Assembly (NCBI GenBank): GCA_031315865.1
Contig: JALDRJ010000002.1
Span: 1,338,001 to 1,402,000 of the forward strand
Reading direction: 5' to 3'
DNA length: 64,000 bases
From: Nitrospirales bacterium
Lineage (GTDB): Bacteria > Nitrospirota > Nitrospiria > Nitrospirales > UBA8639
Below are positions 1 through 10,180 of this stretch, piece by piece (positions within the stretch are counted from its first letter, which is position 1; the number at the start of each line of letters is the position of its first letter). The notes beneath the pieces were generated by a model. That model saw only the letters and a list, made by a program, of their open reading frames with translations. It ran no database searches and was not told the DNA's origin. The position numbers and the translations under genes were made by a program.

Positions 1-101
1 CCCTTGATCTGAATATTCTGGCTCATAGATGGGGTAGTCAGTATAGCATAAAAGAGAACATTGGCCCGGGAGGCAGCCATTTGACAGGAGAATATCCTTC
101 A

Positions 102-130
102 TTGACCGAGCCTGGGGCGTTCGATACAAT
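102..130 (+). promoter_or_regulatory. Sigma-70-like promoter
   Basis: TTGACC at 102-107 and TACAAT at 125-130 are separated by exactly 17 bases. A start of transcription near 137 would give a leader of about 100 bases before the exported-protein gene at 236. Nothing else was recognised in the first 235 bases. Confidence 0.5.
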
Positions 131-235
131 CGTGACAGTTTGTTGAGTTCATCGCCCGAATACGGGGCGTCCCCGCGTCACGATGTTTGAGGCTTCATTC
201 GCATATTCTTTTATCTATTTCTCCGGGAGTGACTC

Positions 236-787
236 ATGAATCATGGAATTTGCCGGTACGTCAGAATTACCCTGATCATTGCATTGGTCCTTCAGAGCTC
301 TCTGGCGGTTGCTGCGCGGTATGAGCTGACTCGCAATAGTATCCAAGACCCCAAAGTTCTCGATGCCGCTGATATTTCTCTCTACCAAGTGAAGTTGGGT
401 GACCCTGAAGCGAAAGCTGTCGAATTGCTCATCGAAGAGAAAATTGCGGGGATTCGCGCTGAGCAAGAAGGAACGTTCATCCTGCTTTGGGATAAAAGCA
501 AGCCCACGGGTGCGATGGCTGGTGTGCGCATTGTTGATGGGAAGGTTGACCTTATTTTTATGAATGACCGGTTCAGTCACAAAGTTCGCGGTATTTTCCG
601 AACCGTTCTCACGGCGAAAACCGCTAAAGAAATTCGTGACTTACTGGGGAACGAAGACTTTCAGAACGAAACCTTAATGGGGGCCAAGCTCTTGTATGAA
701 GAAAAAGGGTTTCTCGTCAACTTTCTCGATAGCAGCGTCAATGTGGAATTTTGTCTAGGCTGCTCTGATCTCTACAGTACATTCTGA
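236..787 (+). CDS. Exported protein of unknown function
   Basis: The 183-residue product starts with a basic stretch and a hydrophobic segment (about residues 9-26) ending in an Ala-rich cleavage-like site (VAAR), so export to the periplasm is likely. The mature part is mixed alpha/beta with no motif I recognise; two Cys lie close together near the C-terminus (FCLGC, about residues 173-176). The ATG follows a CGGGAG ribosome site, and a promoter-like sequence lies about 100 bases upstream. It stands alone, with a gap of about 150 bases before ruvB. The function is unknown; only the reading frame and signal peptide are supported. Confidence 0.7.
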   Translation: MNHGICRYVRITLIIALVLQSSLAVAARYELTRNSIQDPKVLDAADISLYQVKLGDPEAKAVELLIEEKIAGIRAEQEGTFILLWDKSKPTGAMAGVRIVDGKVDLIFMNDRFSHKVRGIFRTVLTAKTAKEIRDLLGNEDFQNETLMGAKLLYEEKGFLVNFLDSSVNVEFCLGCSDLYSTF

Positions 788-939
788 AAAACACGCCCAA
801 CGACTCCTATACGGAATTGGTCTGACGGCTCTTTGACTTAGCGGTGACGGGGAGTCGTCATCCTTTCTCTATGCCCTAGAGTTCTTCGCATGACCGGCTG
901 TAGGTACACAGATCGAGTGACCTTTCTCTAGAGCCAATC

Positions 940-1962
940 ATGAATGACCGGCTCCTCTCAAATCTAGAACATACAGAAGAACAAAGTCTCGAGGGGGCAT
1001 TGCGGCCGAAGCGCTTGGGCGAGTATATCGGCCAGCCACGCATGAAAGAGTCCCTGCGAATCTGTATCGAGGCGGCCACCCGGCGAGGAGAAGCCCTTGA
1101 TCACGCTATATTTTATGGCCCGCCAGGATTGGGAAAGACCACCATCGCCCATGTTATCGCCAATGAAATGGGAGGAAATATCCGTTCCACTTCTGGCCTG
1201 GTTCTGGCGCATGCGGGAGACTTGGCGGCTATCTTGGCTAATCTTCAGCCTAACGATGTTCTCTTTATCGACGAAATTCACCGTCTTCCTCCAGCCGTCG
1301 AAGAAGCTTTGTACCCTGCCATGGAAGATTTTCAGATGGACCTGGTGATCGGCCAAGGGCCATCGATCCGAACGATGAAACTGGACCTTCCCCCGTTCAC
1401 GCTCATCGGGGCGACGACCCGGGCTGGATCGCTGACTTCCCCTCTTCGTGACCGGTTTGGATTGGTGTACCGGCTTGACTTTTATTCGGCGGCGGAACTG
1501 CAACTCATCGTGACGCGAACAGCCGGGCTGCTTGACCTGGAGATTTATCCAGAAGCGGCGAATGAAGTGGCGCGGCGATCAAGGGGAACGCCTCGAATCG
1601 CGAATCGACTGATCAAACGGGCGCGGGATTTCGCCCAGGTGGAGGCGCAGGGAGTGCTTACTCGAGACGTTGCGGAAAAAGCCTTGGCTTGGCTCGGGGT
1701 TGATGCCGCAGGTTTCGATGATATGGACCGTCAAATTTTATTGACGATCATCGAAAAATTTAACGGAGGGCCTGTTGGAATCGACGCCCTTTCAGCTTCG
1801 GTTCAGGAAGAGAAGAGCACGATCGAGGATGTGTACGAACCATTCTTGATTCAATCCGGTTACCTTGCTCGAACCGCTCGGGGTCGGCAAGTCACAACAC
1901 TGGCGAGAGAACATTTTGGGCGGTCTGCCGGCCTGTTTTCATCATCTGACGGAAAAGCATAA
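940..1962 (+). CDS. ruvB: Holliday junction branch-migration helicase RuvB
   Basis: RuvB is the AAA+ motor of the RuvABC complex that moves Holliday junctions during recombinational repair. The 340-residue length is normal. Visible motifs are the Walker A loop (GPPGLGKT, residues 60-67), Walker B (LFIDEIH, 108-114), sensor 1 (TLIGATTR) and the C-terminal winged-helix part containing [11 protein letters not shown] and an RTARGR-like element near the end. ruvA and ruvC are not next to it. The gene converges with the minus-strand GlcG-like gene, the two stop codons lying only four bases apart, and no clear terminator separates them. Confidence 0.97.
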   Translation: MNDRLLSNLEHTEEQSLEGALRPKRLGEYIGQPRMKESLRICIEAATRRGEALDHAIFYGPPGLGKTTIAHVIANEMGGNIRSTSGLVLAHAGDLAAILANLQPNDVLFIDEIHRLPPAVEEALYPAMEDFQMDLVIGQGPSIRTMKLDLPPFTLIGATTRAGSLTSPLRDRFGLVYRLDFYSAAELQLIVTRTAGLLDLEIYPEAANEVARRSRGTPRIANRLIKRARDFAQVEAQGVLTRDVAEKALAWLGVDAAGFDDMDRQILLTIIEKFNGGPVGIDALSASVQEEKSTIEDVYEPFLIQSGYLARTARGRQVTTLAREHFGRSAGLFSSSDGKA

Positions 1963-1966
1963 TGGG

Positions 1967-2503
1967 TTATTTATGTTTCGAGATATCCTTCATATCGTGT
2001 TGCAGGGCGGTGAGTCCGGCCTTGGCGCAATTCTCATCTAAGTCAGCCCCTGGAGCTCCACCGACGCCTATGCCGCCCACCACGGTTTCCCCCAATCGTA
2101 TCGGTAATCCACCGCCCAGGATCAGGATATTGTCGTTCATGTCACGGAGTGCTTGAAGTGACGGTATCTTCGTGATCAATGCTGCCAGTTCATTCGTGGA
2201 TCGTCCGATGCTTGCCGATGTGTACGCCTTTTTAAAACTGCTGTCTTGGGTGTGGGGGCCAGCACCATCGCCCCTGATCAGCACCTTCAAGTTCCCACCT
2301 TGATCCACCACGGCGACGCTGACTCTGTAGCCCTTTGCTTCACACTCGACCAGGGCTGCAGCGGCAGCCTTTTGAGAGAGCGATAAAGGCAACGGAACAT
2401 CAACGTGATCTTGGGGCCCTGCTATGAGCCAAGAGGGAGCCAGCAGGCTACCCACGAGCCAAGTCAACAAACCACAGATTGTGACCCTATTTTTGCCGTT
2501 CAT
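1967..2503 (-). CDS. Exported GlcG/HbpS-family protein
   Basis: This 178-residue protein belongs to the GlcG/HbpS (DUF336) family: it has the VAVVDQGG and GGGLPIR segments and a C-terminal GGIGVGGAPGADLDENCA-type signature. Members bind haem or small ligands, or have unknown roles beside glycolate and diol genes. The N-terminus has a signal peptide (hydrophobic residues about 8-28, ending LIAG), so it probably acts in the periplasm. A GAGGAGG ribosome site lies upstream of the ATG. The substrate cannot be told from sequence; an antiporter gene precedes it on the same strand with a 47-base gap. Confidence 0.8.
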   Translation of the reverse strand: MNGKNRVTICGLLTWLVGSLLAPSWLIAGPQDHVDVPLPLSLSQKAAAAALVECEAKGYRVSVAVVDQGGNLKVLIRGDGAGPHTQDSSFKKAYTSASIGRSTNELAALITKIPSLQALRDMNDNILILGGGLPIRLGETVVGGIGVGGAPGADLDENCAKAGLTALQHDMKDISKHK

Positions 2504-2550
2504 CGTTTTCCTCCTCGTGCTAGATGATTGTATGTGAAGAAGTGAGTAGG

Positions 2551-4551
2551 TTAAAGGGATTTTTTATCAGAAATCAGCGCAATGGCATGATGAATCTGAT
2601 CTCGAGAGCCGAGCAGGACCAGAATGTCACCAACTTCAAAGATTTCCTCACTCGATGGTTTGGAACGGGTGACTCCATCTCGGGTCAAGGCTACTACGAC
2701 GGCCCCGGTCTTGCGTTGTATTCCCACAGTTGCGAACGTTTGCTCAATGATGGGTGAATCACCGTCGATCCTCCATGTCTCAACCTCGACATCGGCAAAC
2801 ACCCCTTTGCGGAAACGATGGGCCAAGGCTGGCAGTTCTTCTCGGCGTAACAGCGCATAACCTTCACGTCGAATTTCCTCAGCTTTTTGAAAGATCACAG
2901 GCTTGGGAATATTGTAACACTGAAGCACCAGCGTGAATATTTCAATGGACGTTTCAAATTCTTCTGGGACGACTTCATTCGCGCCTAAATCATGGAGTTC
3001 CGGCAATTCTTTAATGTATCGCGTGCGCACGACAATATGAAGGTTTGGGTTGAGTTCACGTGAGAGCTGGACGATTCGTCGAACAGCGAACGGGTCCGAG
3101 ACCGCGATCACGATCGCTCGGGCATCTTCAATGCGCCCGTGTTTTAAGACTGTCGGATTGGTGGCATCCCCGTACTGAATGGGAATGCCTTTTTGGTTGG
3201 CTGTTTGAACGGTATCGGCGTCGATGTCCAGGACCAGGTACGGGATTTCTATATCGAGGAGTACGCGGGCAAGATTACGGCCATTGAGTCCATACCCGAC
3301 GATGATGACATGATCCCGGATTTTCAAATGCGGCATGTGAGAAGTTTCAGTCGATCCTCGGTACCCAAACCAATGATGAATCCGTTGGAGGGCCTCCGCA
3401 CGTTTGGCGAGTCTAGGGGCCCATTGAATGAGGAAGGGAGTAATGATCATGGACAGGACGCAGACCGAGAGAAAAATATTATAGGTTTGTGCTTCAAGAA
3501 GATGAGCCTGTTGTCCTTCTTGCGCAAGAATAAAGGCAAACTCTCCCACCTGCGCGAGCGCTACTCCCGTTAAAATCCCCGAGCGTAACGGGGCTCCTGC
3601 AGCAAGAGATGCTCCGGCCCCTGTCAAAAACTTTCCGATCAATACAAGCGTGATAAGAGTCAGGATGAGTGCAGGATGAGTCGCCAACACTCGTAGGTCG
3701 ATCAACATGCCGATCGAGACGAAAAATAAGCTGTTGAAACTGTCCCGAAACGGAAGGACTTCCGCTAAGGCCTGATGGCTGTATTTGGATTCGGAAATCA
3801 GCAAGCCCGCAAGAAACGCTCCTAAGGCTAAAGAAAGACCGGTGAGCGAGGTGAGCCACGCGGTTCCCAGGCCCAGGACGATAATCGTAAGGAGGAAGAG
3901 TTCCCGGTTCTTGGTCCGTACGATATGCTCTAATAATGGTGGAGTCAGCAGGCGAGCGGCCACCACGATCGCCATGACGACGGCCGCAGACTTGGCCAGA
4001 ATGAATCCGATAGAACCGATGTTCCCGCCCTCGACGTTTCCTAGCAGGGGAGTGATTAAAATCATGGGAACGACGGCAAGATCTTGAAACAGTAATACCC
4101 CGACCGTGGATCGACCATGGTGAGTGTCCATTTCTCCGCGCTCTCCCAGGGCTTTGAGGACAATGGCCGTACTGCTCAAGGAGAGGAGCATTCCCCAAAA
4201 CACCGTTTCACGAACGGAAAGACCGATAATCATGCCGCCTATGGCCACACAGACCACGACGCCAAGAATTTGAAGCGGTCCACTGATGAGCAATATACGA
4301 CGTGAGGCTTTGAGTTGAGCGAGTGAGAACTCAATGCCGATGGTAAAGAGGAGAAGGATGACTCCGATTTCTGCGAGAACTTCGATTTGCTCGTGGTCTG
4401 AGATTAAATTCAAGCCATATGGCCCCACGAGGGTTCCCGCGACCAAAAATCCGGCGATGGATGGCAGTCGGGCTTTTTGGAACAAAAACACGACACCAAC
4501 CGAGACGGAGAAAATGATCAGGACATCTTGAAGTATCGAATGGTCTGGCAT
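2551..4551 (-). CDS. CPA2-family cation:proton antiporter with RCK domains (KefB-like)
   Basis: The 666-residue inner-membrane protein has about 12-13 hydrophobic segments in its first ~380 residues, typical of the Na+/H+ exchanger fold of the CPA2 family. A TrkA-N/RCK Rossmann domain follows (HVIIVGYGLNGRNLA, GxGxxG type), then a C-terminal TrkA-C domain. Such proteins move K+ or Na+ against protons under nucleotide or redox control. The length fits KefB/KefC or Ybal-type proteins. I cannot tell which ion it carries, nor whether it needs a KefG-like partner; none is adjacent. The sequence AGGA lies very close to the ATG, so the exact start is not certain. Confidence 0.88.
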   Translation of the reverse strand: MPDHSILQDVLIIFSVSVGVVFLFQKARLPSIAGFLVAGTLVGPYGLNLISDHEQIEVLAEIGVILLLFTIGIEFSLAQLKASRRILLISGPLQILGVVVCVAIGGMIIGLSVRETVFWGMLLSLSSTAIVLKALGERGEMDTHHGRSTVGVLLFQDLAVVPMILITPLLGNVEGGNIGSIGFILAKSAAVVMAIVVAARLLTPPLLEHIVRTKNRELFLLTIIVLGLGTAWLTSLTGLSLALGAFLAGLLISESKYSHQALAEVLPFRDSFNSLFFVSIGMLIDLRVLATHPALILTLITLVLIGKFLTGAGASLAAGAPLRSGILTGVALAQVGEFAFILAQEGQQAHLLEAQTYNIFLSVCVLSMIITPFLIQWAPRLAKRAEALQRIHHWFGYRGSTETSHMPHLKIRDHVIIVGYGLNGRNLARVLLDIEIPYLVLDIDADTVQTANQKGIPIQYGDATNPTVLKHGRIEDARAIVIAVSDPFAVRRIVQLSRELNPNLHIVVRTRYIKELPELHDLGANEVVPEEFETSIEIFTLVLQCYNIPKPVIFQKAEEIRREGYALLRREELPALAHRFRKGVFADVEVETWRIDGDSPIIEQTFATVGIQRKTGAVVVALTRDGVTRSKPSSEEIFEVGDILVLLGSRDQIHHAIALISDKKSL

Positions 4552-4791
4552 GTCCTAGCCACATGTCGCTCGCGATTCATCCCTCATGGAGTGCGAAGAG
4601 CGTGTTAAGACGACGGGATGGTACGATCGATACTGCATAAATAAGGTGACAAGACCCAGTGGTCGCCCCGGATCAGCGTTTTTTTACATGTATCGAATTT
4701 GTATCAAAAGAAACGGCCTGAGGAAAGCGGCGCTGACACAAAAGTCAAAGCGTATTGTGTTCTGTTCTCAGGAAGGGAGGAATGCTGAGTG

Positions 4792-5412
4792 TCATGCCAA
4801 GTCCTGAAAGAGCCAAGGCGATTCTTTGAGGCGGCGCACTTCGTAGGCCTGGATGGCCTCTTCTTTTTGTAAGGTGAGTCCGATCGCATCAAGCCCTTGG
4901 ATGAGGCAATCTTTTCGAAAGGGGTCAATCGTGAATGAAAGGCGTTCGCCTTCAGGCAGGATGACGGCTTGTTGTTGAAGGTCAACGGTCAGCGAGTAGG
5001 GGCTATGCTCTTGTTCTCGTGTAAAGAGCATGTGAATTTCTTGGGGTTGTAAGACGACCGGCAAAATTCCGTTTTGAAAACAATTATTGTAAAAAATGTC
5101 CGCGAAACTGGGAGCGAGCAGACAGCGGAATCCGTAATCCAAGAGTGCCCATGGTGCATGTTCGCGTGAAGATCCGCATCCAAAGTTTTCGCCAGTTAAT
5201 AGAATCGTGGCACTTTGGTACATGGGTTGATTGCTGAAAAACTCAGGGTCCGGCGTTCCGTCCGGCGTTTCTCGCCAATCTGCGAAGAGCCCTTCTTTTA
5301 AGCCGGTTCGATGAATGGTTTTCAAATATTGTTTCGGGATGATTTGGTCCGTGTCGACATTCACTCGATTGAGTGGAGCCACGACGCCCGAATGAGTAGT
5401 AAAAGGTTGCAT
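4792..5412 (-). CDS. leuD: 3-isopropylmalate dehydratase small subunit LeuD
   Basis: LeuD forms the swivelling domain of isopropylmalate isomerase, which converts 2- to 3-isopropylmalate in leucine synthesis together with LeuC. The 206-residue length is typical for the bacterial type. Visible signatures are VNVDTDQIIPKQYLK near the N-terminus and GCGSSREHAPWAL in the middle. It lies 54 bases downstream of leuC on the same strand, so the two are probably co-transcribed. Nothing looks damaged. The 240 bases between leuD and the antiporter gene hold no gene that I can support. Confidence 0.96.
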   Translation of the reverse strand: MQPFTTHSGVVAPLNRVNVDTDQIIPKQYLKTIHRTGLKEGLFADWRETPDGTPDPEFFSNQPMYQSATILLTGENFGCGSSREHAPWALLDYGFRCLLAPSFADIFYNNCFQNGILPVVLQPQEIHMLFTREQEHSPYSLTVDLQQQAVILPEGERLSFTIDPFRKDCLIQGLDAIGLTLQKEEAIQAYEVRRLKESPWLFQDLA

Positions 5413-5466
5413 GGGAATGTCCAGGTTAGCGGGTGATAAGGTTTCTTACCATTGTGCGGGAAAGGG

Positions 5467-6870
5467 TCAACTCCACTGCCGAATATCCGTAAAATGTCCT
5501 TCTATTGCCGCCACGGCTGCCATGGCTGGTGAGACAAGATGCGTTCGGGATCCCTTTCCTTGTCGACCTTCGAAGTTTCGATTGCTTGTCGAGGCGCACC
5601 GTTCACCGGGCTTGAGAACATCGGCATTCATCGCAAGACACATACTGCAACCAGCTTCACGCCATTCTGCACCCGCTTCAAGGAATATTCGATCAAGGCC
5701 TTCTTCTTCCGCCTGTTGTTTGACCAACCCCGAGCCTGGAACAACCATGGCGTGCACACCCTTGGCCACTCGTTTTCCGTTGAAGTATTTCGCGGCAATT
5801 CGAAGATCCTCGATTCGTGAATTGGTGCATGAACCGATGAACACACGGTTGATCGAGATCTCCTGAATTGGGGTGCCGGGTTTAAGATCCATGTAGGCCA
5901 GGGCTTTTTCCGTCGCATGTCGAGACTTTTCATCGGGCTGGTTCTGAGGGTCGGGAACTGTTTCATCGATACCGGCAACCATACCAGGGTTGGTTCCCCA
6001 TGTGACTTGCGGCGCGATGCGTTCGCCTTCCATTTCGATAACCTGGTCATAGTGAGCTCCCGTATCAGTCGCCAGGGACTTCCAGTCTTCGATCGCCTGA
6101 TCGAGCAGTTTCCCGTGGGGCGCCAGGGGCCTTCCTTGAATGTAGGAAATCGTCTTATCGTCCGGAGCCACAAGCCCGGCTCGTGCCCCGCCTTCGATGG
6201 ACATATTGCACAGCGTCATGCGTCCTTCCATGGAGAATGACCGGATCACAGACCCTGTATATTCAATGACATGGCCAGTGCCGCCACCGATCCCAATCTT
6301 GCCAATGATGGCCAAGATCACGTCCTTGGGTGAACAGCAGTCTGCCAATGTTCCATTGACTCGAACTTCCATGGTCTTGGGTTTTTTTTGGACAAGGCAT
6401 TGAGTCGCCAACACATGTTCGACTTCAGACGTCCCGATGCCGAACGCTAAAGCGCCGAATGCGCCATGTGTTGAAGTATGGGAATCACCACAAACAATCG
6501 TCATTCCAGGCAGGGTCAATCCTTGCTCGGGGCCGATAACATGAACGATGCCTTGTCGAATATCATTCATGTCAAACAGGGTGATGCCAAATTCGTGACA
6601 ATTGTCCGTCAGGGTCTCAACTTGCCTGGCACTCATCGGGTCGACGATACCTAAGCGCCGGTCAGTGGTCGGAATATTATGATCCGGAACCGCTAGCGAG
6701 GCTGCGGGACGTCGAGGCTGACGGTTCGACATTCGTAGCCCTTCAAAGGCTTGAGGGGAAGTGACTTCATGGACGAGATGGCGATCAATATAGAGTAAGG
6801 TTGTTCCGTCGGCATCTTCATGAACTACATGCTGATCCCAAATTTTTTGAAATAGTGTTTTCGCAGGCAT
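5467..6870 (-). CDS. leuC: 3-isopropylmalate dehydratase large subunit LeuC
   Basis: This is the aconitase-family large subunit of isopropylmalate isomerase in the cytoplasm. The 467-residue length is standard. Three Cys that would hold the 4Fe-4S cluster are visible: C348 in GSCTNSR, and C408 and C411 in GCSMCLAMN. The substrate-site pattern [13 protein letters not shown] is at about 127-139. The ATG has an AGGAAA ribosome site. It is the first gene of leuCD; a 555-base gene-free stretch separates it from the divergent mreB operon and should hold its promoter, which I could not pinpoint. Confidence 0.97.
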   Translation of the reverse strand: MPAKTLFQKIWDQHVVHEDADGTTLLYIDRHLVHEVTSPQAFEGLRMSNRQPRRPAASLAVPDHNIPTTDRRLGIVDPMSARQVETLTDNCHEFGITLFDMNDIRQGIVHVIGPEQGLTLPGMTIVCGDSHTSTHGAFGALAFGIGTSEVEHVLATQCLVQKKPKTMEVRVNGTLADCCSPKDVILAIIGKIGIGGGTGHVIEYTGSVIRSFSMEGRMTLCNMSIEGGARAGLVAPDDKTISYIQGRPLAPHGKLLDQAIEDWKSLATDTGAHYDQVIEMEGERIAPQVTWGTNPGMVAGIDETVPDPQNQPDEKSRHATEKALAYMDLKPGTPIQEISINRVFIGSCTNSRIEDLRIAAKYFNGKRVAKGVHAMVVPGSGLVKQQAEEEGLDRIFLEAGAEWREAGCSMCLAMNADVLKPGERCASTSNRNFEGRQGKGSRTHLVSPAMAAVAAIEGHFTDIRQWS

Positions 6871-7425
6871 GGTTATTTCCTATTGTGCAACAGATTGCCC
6901 TCCTATGTACCCCAAACTCCTTATTCCTGGCAAGTCGATCGCCTCTACTCTCATCTCTAGACCGCATTCATTGTCAACCCATCAAGAGGGACCATTCAGA
7001 AGATGTGACTGACGTGCTACCCGAATCCAAGCAGGCTAAAAAATCAATCTTTGTGCTAACTTAAGAGATTTGGTATAGTTAAATTTACGTTGTATCATGG
7101 ACGTGTAAGCGGAGGTTTCTCCTCAGCCTACAAACGAATGCCTTGAGTCCAATCCGTTTGTCAGCCACATCCATCCTAATGGTTTATCCACAGCCCCGAA
7201 TTTCATAAAGATTGATACTTCATCAATCCTTCAATCGCAACTGCGAGCATCCCTCTTGGCAAGTGGGGTGGAATGGATGAACTCTTGAGCTCAATCGGTT
7301 CACAGAATCAGAGATTGCCCCCATTCCTGAGAGCTATCTGGATGCTGGTGAATGGACTCATGCATGTGAATGACCGAATCATTTCATCTTGTATTCATGG
7401 GTTAGATTGTTAAGGGAACCTGAGC
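6871..7425. other. Divergent leader region between leuC and mreB
   Basis: This 555-base stretch has no convincing gene. It holds a plus-strand sigma-70-like promoter at 7051-7079 and a perfect 10-base palindrome TTGAGCTCAA at 7285-7294. The mreB transcript from that promoter would have a leader of about 340 bases; I see no known riboswitch or strong terminator in it. Confidence 0.5.
7051..7079 (+). promoter_or_regulatory. Sigma-70-like promoter of the mreB operon
   Basis: TTGTGC at 7051-7056 and TATAGT at 7074-7079 are separated by 17 bases, pointing towards mreB. The AT-rich surroundings fit a promoter. This is pattern recognition only. Confidence 0.45.
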
Positions 7426-8469
7426 ATGGGACTCTTCAGTAATTTTCTGAGTTTGTTGTCCAATGACATGGCCATCGACTTGGGCACAGCGTCGACGTTG
7501 GTGTACATGAAAAAAAAGGGGATTGTGCTGAATGAGCCTTCTGTCGTCACGGTCGAAACTTCCAGCAATCGGATTTTAGCGGTCGGGGAGGAAGCCAAAC
7601 GGATGATCGGTCGAACGCCGGGCAACATCAAAGCCGTTCGACCGATGCGCGAAGGCGTGATTGCCGACTTTGATATGACGGAAAGAATGCTTCGATATTT
7701 CATCCATAAAGTCCATACGCGTCATACCTTGGTCCGTCCACGAATCGTGATTGGTGTGCCGTCACGGATCACCCAAGTTGAGCAGCGGGCCGTCAAGGAG
7801 TCGGCTGAACTGGCCGGGGCTCGTGAAGTCTATTTGATCGAAGAGCCAGTGGCCGCGGCCATTGGCGCAGGACTGCCGATTACTGAACCTTCAGGAAACA
7901 TGGTTGTCGATATTGGCGGAGGTACGACGGACATTGCCGTTATCTCCTTGGGCGGGATCGTGTATAGCGAGTCGGTTCGCGTCGCGGGTGATCAGGTGGA
8001 TTCATCGATCATCAATTACCTCAAGAAAGAGTACAGTTTGTTGATCGGCGAACATATGGCGGAGCGTATAAAAATGGAGATCGGTTCTGCTCATCCATTT
8101 CCCGAAAAAAAACAAATGGCGGTCAAAGGAAGAGATTTGATTTCTGGAATACCCAGGACCATTCTCGTTAACGATTCCGAAATACGAGAAGCGTTGCAAG
8201 ATTTGATCGCGACGATCGTTGGGGCCATTCGTCTGGCATTGGAAAATACTCCTCCTGAACTCGCTGGAGATATCATTGATCGTGGCATTGTCCTGACGGG
8301 GGGAGGCTCCTTGTTGCAAGGGCTTGATGCGCGACTTCGTGAGGAAACTGCGCTTCCCATCGTGACGGTCGATGACCCACTCACCTCGGTCGTGTTGGGT
8401 GTCGGAAAAATTTTGGAGGAGCTTGCTCTGTTGAGGAACGTCGCGTCGATGTCGTCTGTTCAGCGGTAG
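7426..8469 (+). CDS. mreB: Rod-shape actin homologue MreB
   Basis: MreB polymerises beneath the inner membrane and guides the elongasome that inserts new peptidoglycan. The 347 residues match the family length. The actin-type nucleotide-binding pieces are visible: phosphate 1 ([12 protein letters not shown], about residues 17-28), phosphate 2 ([15 protein letters not shown], about 160-174) and the adenosine motif ([15 protein letters not shown], about 288-302). The short N-terminal [14 protein letters not shown] segment is amphipathic and fits membrane binding. It is the first gene of mreBCD-mrdA-rodA, followed by 220 bases without a gene. Confidence 0.97.
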   Translation: MGLFSNFLSLLSNDMAIDLGTASTLVYMKKKGIVLNEPSVVTVETSSNRILAVGEEAKRMIGRTPGNIKAVRPMREGVIADFDMTERMLRYFIHKVHTRHTLVRPRIVIGVPSRITQVEQRAVKESAELAGAREVYLIEEPVAAAIGAGLPITEPSGNMVVDIGGGTTDIAVISLGGIVYSESVRVAGDQVDSSIINYLKKEYSLLIGEHMAERIKMEIGSAHPFPEKKQMAVKGRDLISGIPRTILVNDSEIREALQDLIATIVGAIRLALENTPPELAGDIIDRGIVLTGGGSLLQGLDARLREETALPIVTVDDPLTSVVLGVGKILEELALLRNVASMSSVQR

Positions 8470-8689
8470 AAGCCTCTGATGCCGTATCGTGAGATTTTTT
8501 CATGCGCGCGCGGTGGTGAACGGTCAATCGGGTGTACCGAACAACGTCACGACGCGAAGAGAAAGCAGATCGTGTGAGGAGCACGCATACGTTGGGTCGC
8601 AACCGTTCCATTTTCATCTTGCATTCTCGTGGCCTTTGATAAGCGAGGATACGGCTACTTGAAAAGCCTCAAGGGACTTGAGGAATGTC

Positions 8690-9574
8690 ATGGGTAAGCT
8701 TGGTCTTTCTGGCATGTTGGGCTCTGGGGTCAAGCGAGTCTTTGCGGTTGTCTTCGTCATCGCCCTGATCGCGATCCTCCTTTTGCCCCGTCAAACGCAA
8801 GGACTGCTCGAAGGCATTAGCCATCCGGTCGCTCAGTTTGTGGCGATTCCCATTCAGGGTTTCGCGTCATTAGACATGAGCATTCGTGAATCTTGGAATC
8901 ACTACATTGCCTTACAGGGCGTGTATGAGCAAAATCTTGAGCTTCAACAAGAGGTGGACAGATTGAATGCTCGCATCAGCCAATTGCACGAGCAAATCAT
9001 CGTGTCTGAGCAATTGGCGAGCTTGATGAATTTCCAGGAACAGGCTGGGATGAAAACCGTGGCGGCGCGAGTGATTGGTCGCAACGCGACCAATTGGTAT
9101 CAAGCGATTATCATTGATAAAGGGCTTGAAGATGGGATCAGGAATCAAATGGGAGTCGTGACGACGGCTGGAGTCGTCGGCAGGGTCGTGAATGTCAATC
9201 CTTCCACGGCGGTCGTCCTCTTGTTGACGGACCCCAATATTGCAGTGGCAGGCATGATTCAGCGGAGTCGTGACGAGGGTATTGCACAAGGCACGGCTCA
9301 AGGAGCGGTCAGGATGAAATACGTACCGCCCCTGTCAACGGTCGAGGTCGGTGATATGGTCGTGACATCAGGGCTAACGGGAGATTATCCGAGAGGTCTT
9401 CCGATCGGGCGTGTCGGTCGGTTAGAAAAAGGCGATGCCGATCTATTTCTGGCGGCAGAAATTCATCCCATGGTCGATTTCGCAAAACTTGAAGGGGTTT
9501 TGGTGGTGACGGAATCCGGACAGTCAGCAAATTTGACCGTTCTTCCAACGACTGTGACGGCGCAACAGCCCTGA
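8690..9574 (+). CDS. mreC: Rod-shape determining protein MreC
   Basis: MreC is a bitopic inner-membrane protein whose periplasmic part contacts PBP2 and activates the elongasome. A single transmembrane helix (about residues 12-33), a coiled coil (about 80-115) and the beta-rich C-terminal domain with GVVGRVVNVNPSTAVVLLLTDP are visible. An in-frame TTG lies at 8678, but the ATG at 8690 has a GAGGA ribosome site at a good distance, so I prefer it (294 residues). Its TGA overlaps the mreD start by one base (9574), which indicates translational coupling. Confidence 0.94.
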   Translation: MGKLGLSGMLGSGVKRVFAVVFVIALIAILLLPRQTQGLLEGISHPVAQFVAIPIQGFASLDMSIRESWNHYIALQGVYEQNLELQQEVDRLNARISQLHEQIIVSEQLASLMNFQEQAGMKTVAARVIGRNATNWYQAIIIDKGLEDGIRNQMGVVTTAGVVGRVVNVNPSTAVVLLLTDPNIAVAGMIQRSRDEGIAQGTAQGAVRMKYVPPLSTVEVGDMVVTSGLTGDYPRGLPIGRVGRLEKGDADLFLAAEIHPMVDFAKLEGVLVVTESGQSANLTVLPTTVTAQQP

Positions 9575-10083
9575 TGATGTACCTCATTTTTTATGTAAGT
9601 CTTCTCTTATTACTCGTGCCGATTCAAGTCACGCTTTTGGCTCATGTCGGTCCTTGGGGAATCAGGCCTGACTTATGTTTGGTCGCGACTTGTTTGATAG
9701 GATTTCTAGGTGGAAAGCAAAAAGGCTGCATATCGGGAATCGGTATCGGGTTTGTTCAAGATTTATTCTCTGGAGGAGCAGGGATCGTCAATCTCTTCAC
9801 GAAAGGCCTTGTTGGCTTTCTGTCTGGAGTCATTGCCAAAACATTATCCAATACGACGGCACAAGCTATTTTTCTCCCGACTTTTCTTTTTTCGTGTGCG
9901 AGCAGTCTCATCGCGCTCTTTTCGGCGAGACCTCAGACCGATTGGTTCTTAATGTTGCATGAAACTCGAACCATTCTTCTGCCGCAAGCCCTTTTCGATG
10001 CGTTGTTAGCATTTGGGGTTTATTGGGTTTTGAGTAAACTTGACCTTGTCGATCCCGGGGTAGAGCCGACGAGTCTTCGATAG
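9574..10083 (+). CDS. mreD: Rod-shape determining membrane protein MreD
   Basis: The 169-residue protein is strongly hydrophobic with five or six predicted membrane segments, the expected size and character of MreD. The family signature region is visible in RPDLCLVATCLIGFLGG and GFVQDLFSGG, where the (Q/L)D pair in a membrane helix is conserved. It starts on the last base of the mreC stop codon and is followed by mrdA after about 100 bases. MreD is required for rod shape but its biochemical action is less well defined than that of MreB or MreC. Confidence 0.93.
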   Translation: MMYLIFYVSLLLLLVPIQVTLLAHVGPWGIRPDLCLVATCLIGFLGGKQKGCISGIGIGFVQDLFSGGAGIVNLFTKGLVGFLSGVIAKTLSNTTAQAIFLPTFLFSCASSLIALFSARPQTDWFLMLHETRTILLPQALFDALLAFGVYWVLSKLDLVDPGVEPTSLR

Positions 10084-10180
10084 TCCGAAAGGATCAAGAT
10101 GTGACGGTCTTAACAATTGCTGTCGCTGTTCTCAAGCGTCTAGTCCCGAGCGTTGACGATGCCATGCCGCGGTTACACAC

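Noticed and set aside
964-1503. 179-codon antisense frame inside ruvB
   Set aside because: Mirror frame of a strongly conserved gene; no ribosome site and no family resemblance.
3494-4198. 234-codon frame overlapping the KefB-like gene in another frame
   Set aside because: The KefB frame is full length with clear motifs; this one is compositional shadow rich in Arg and Ser.
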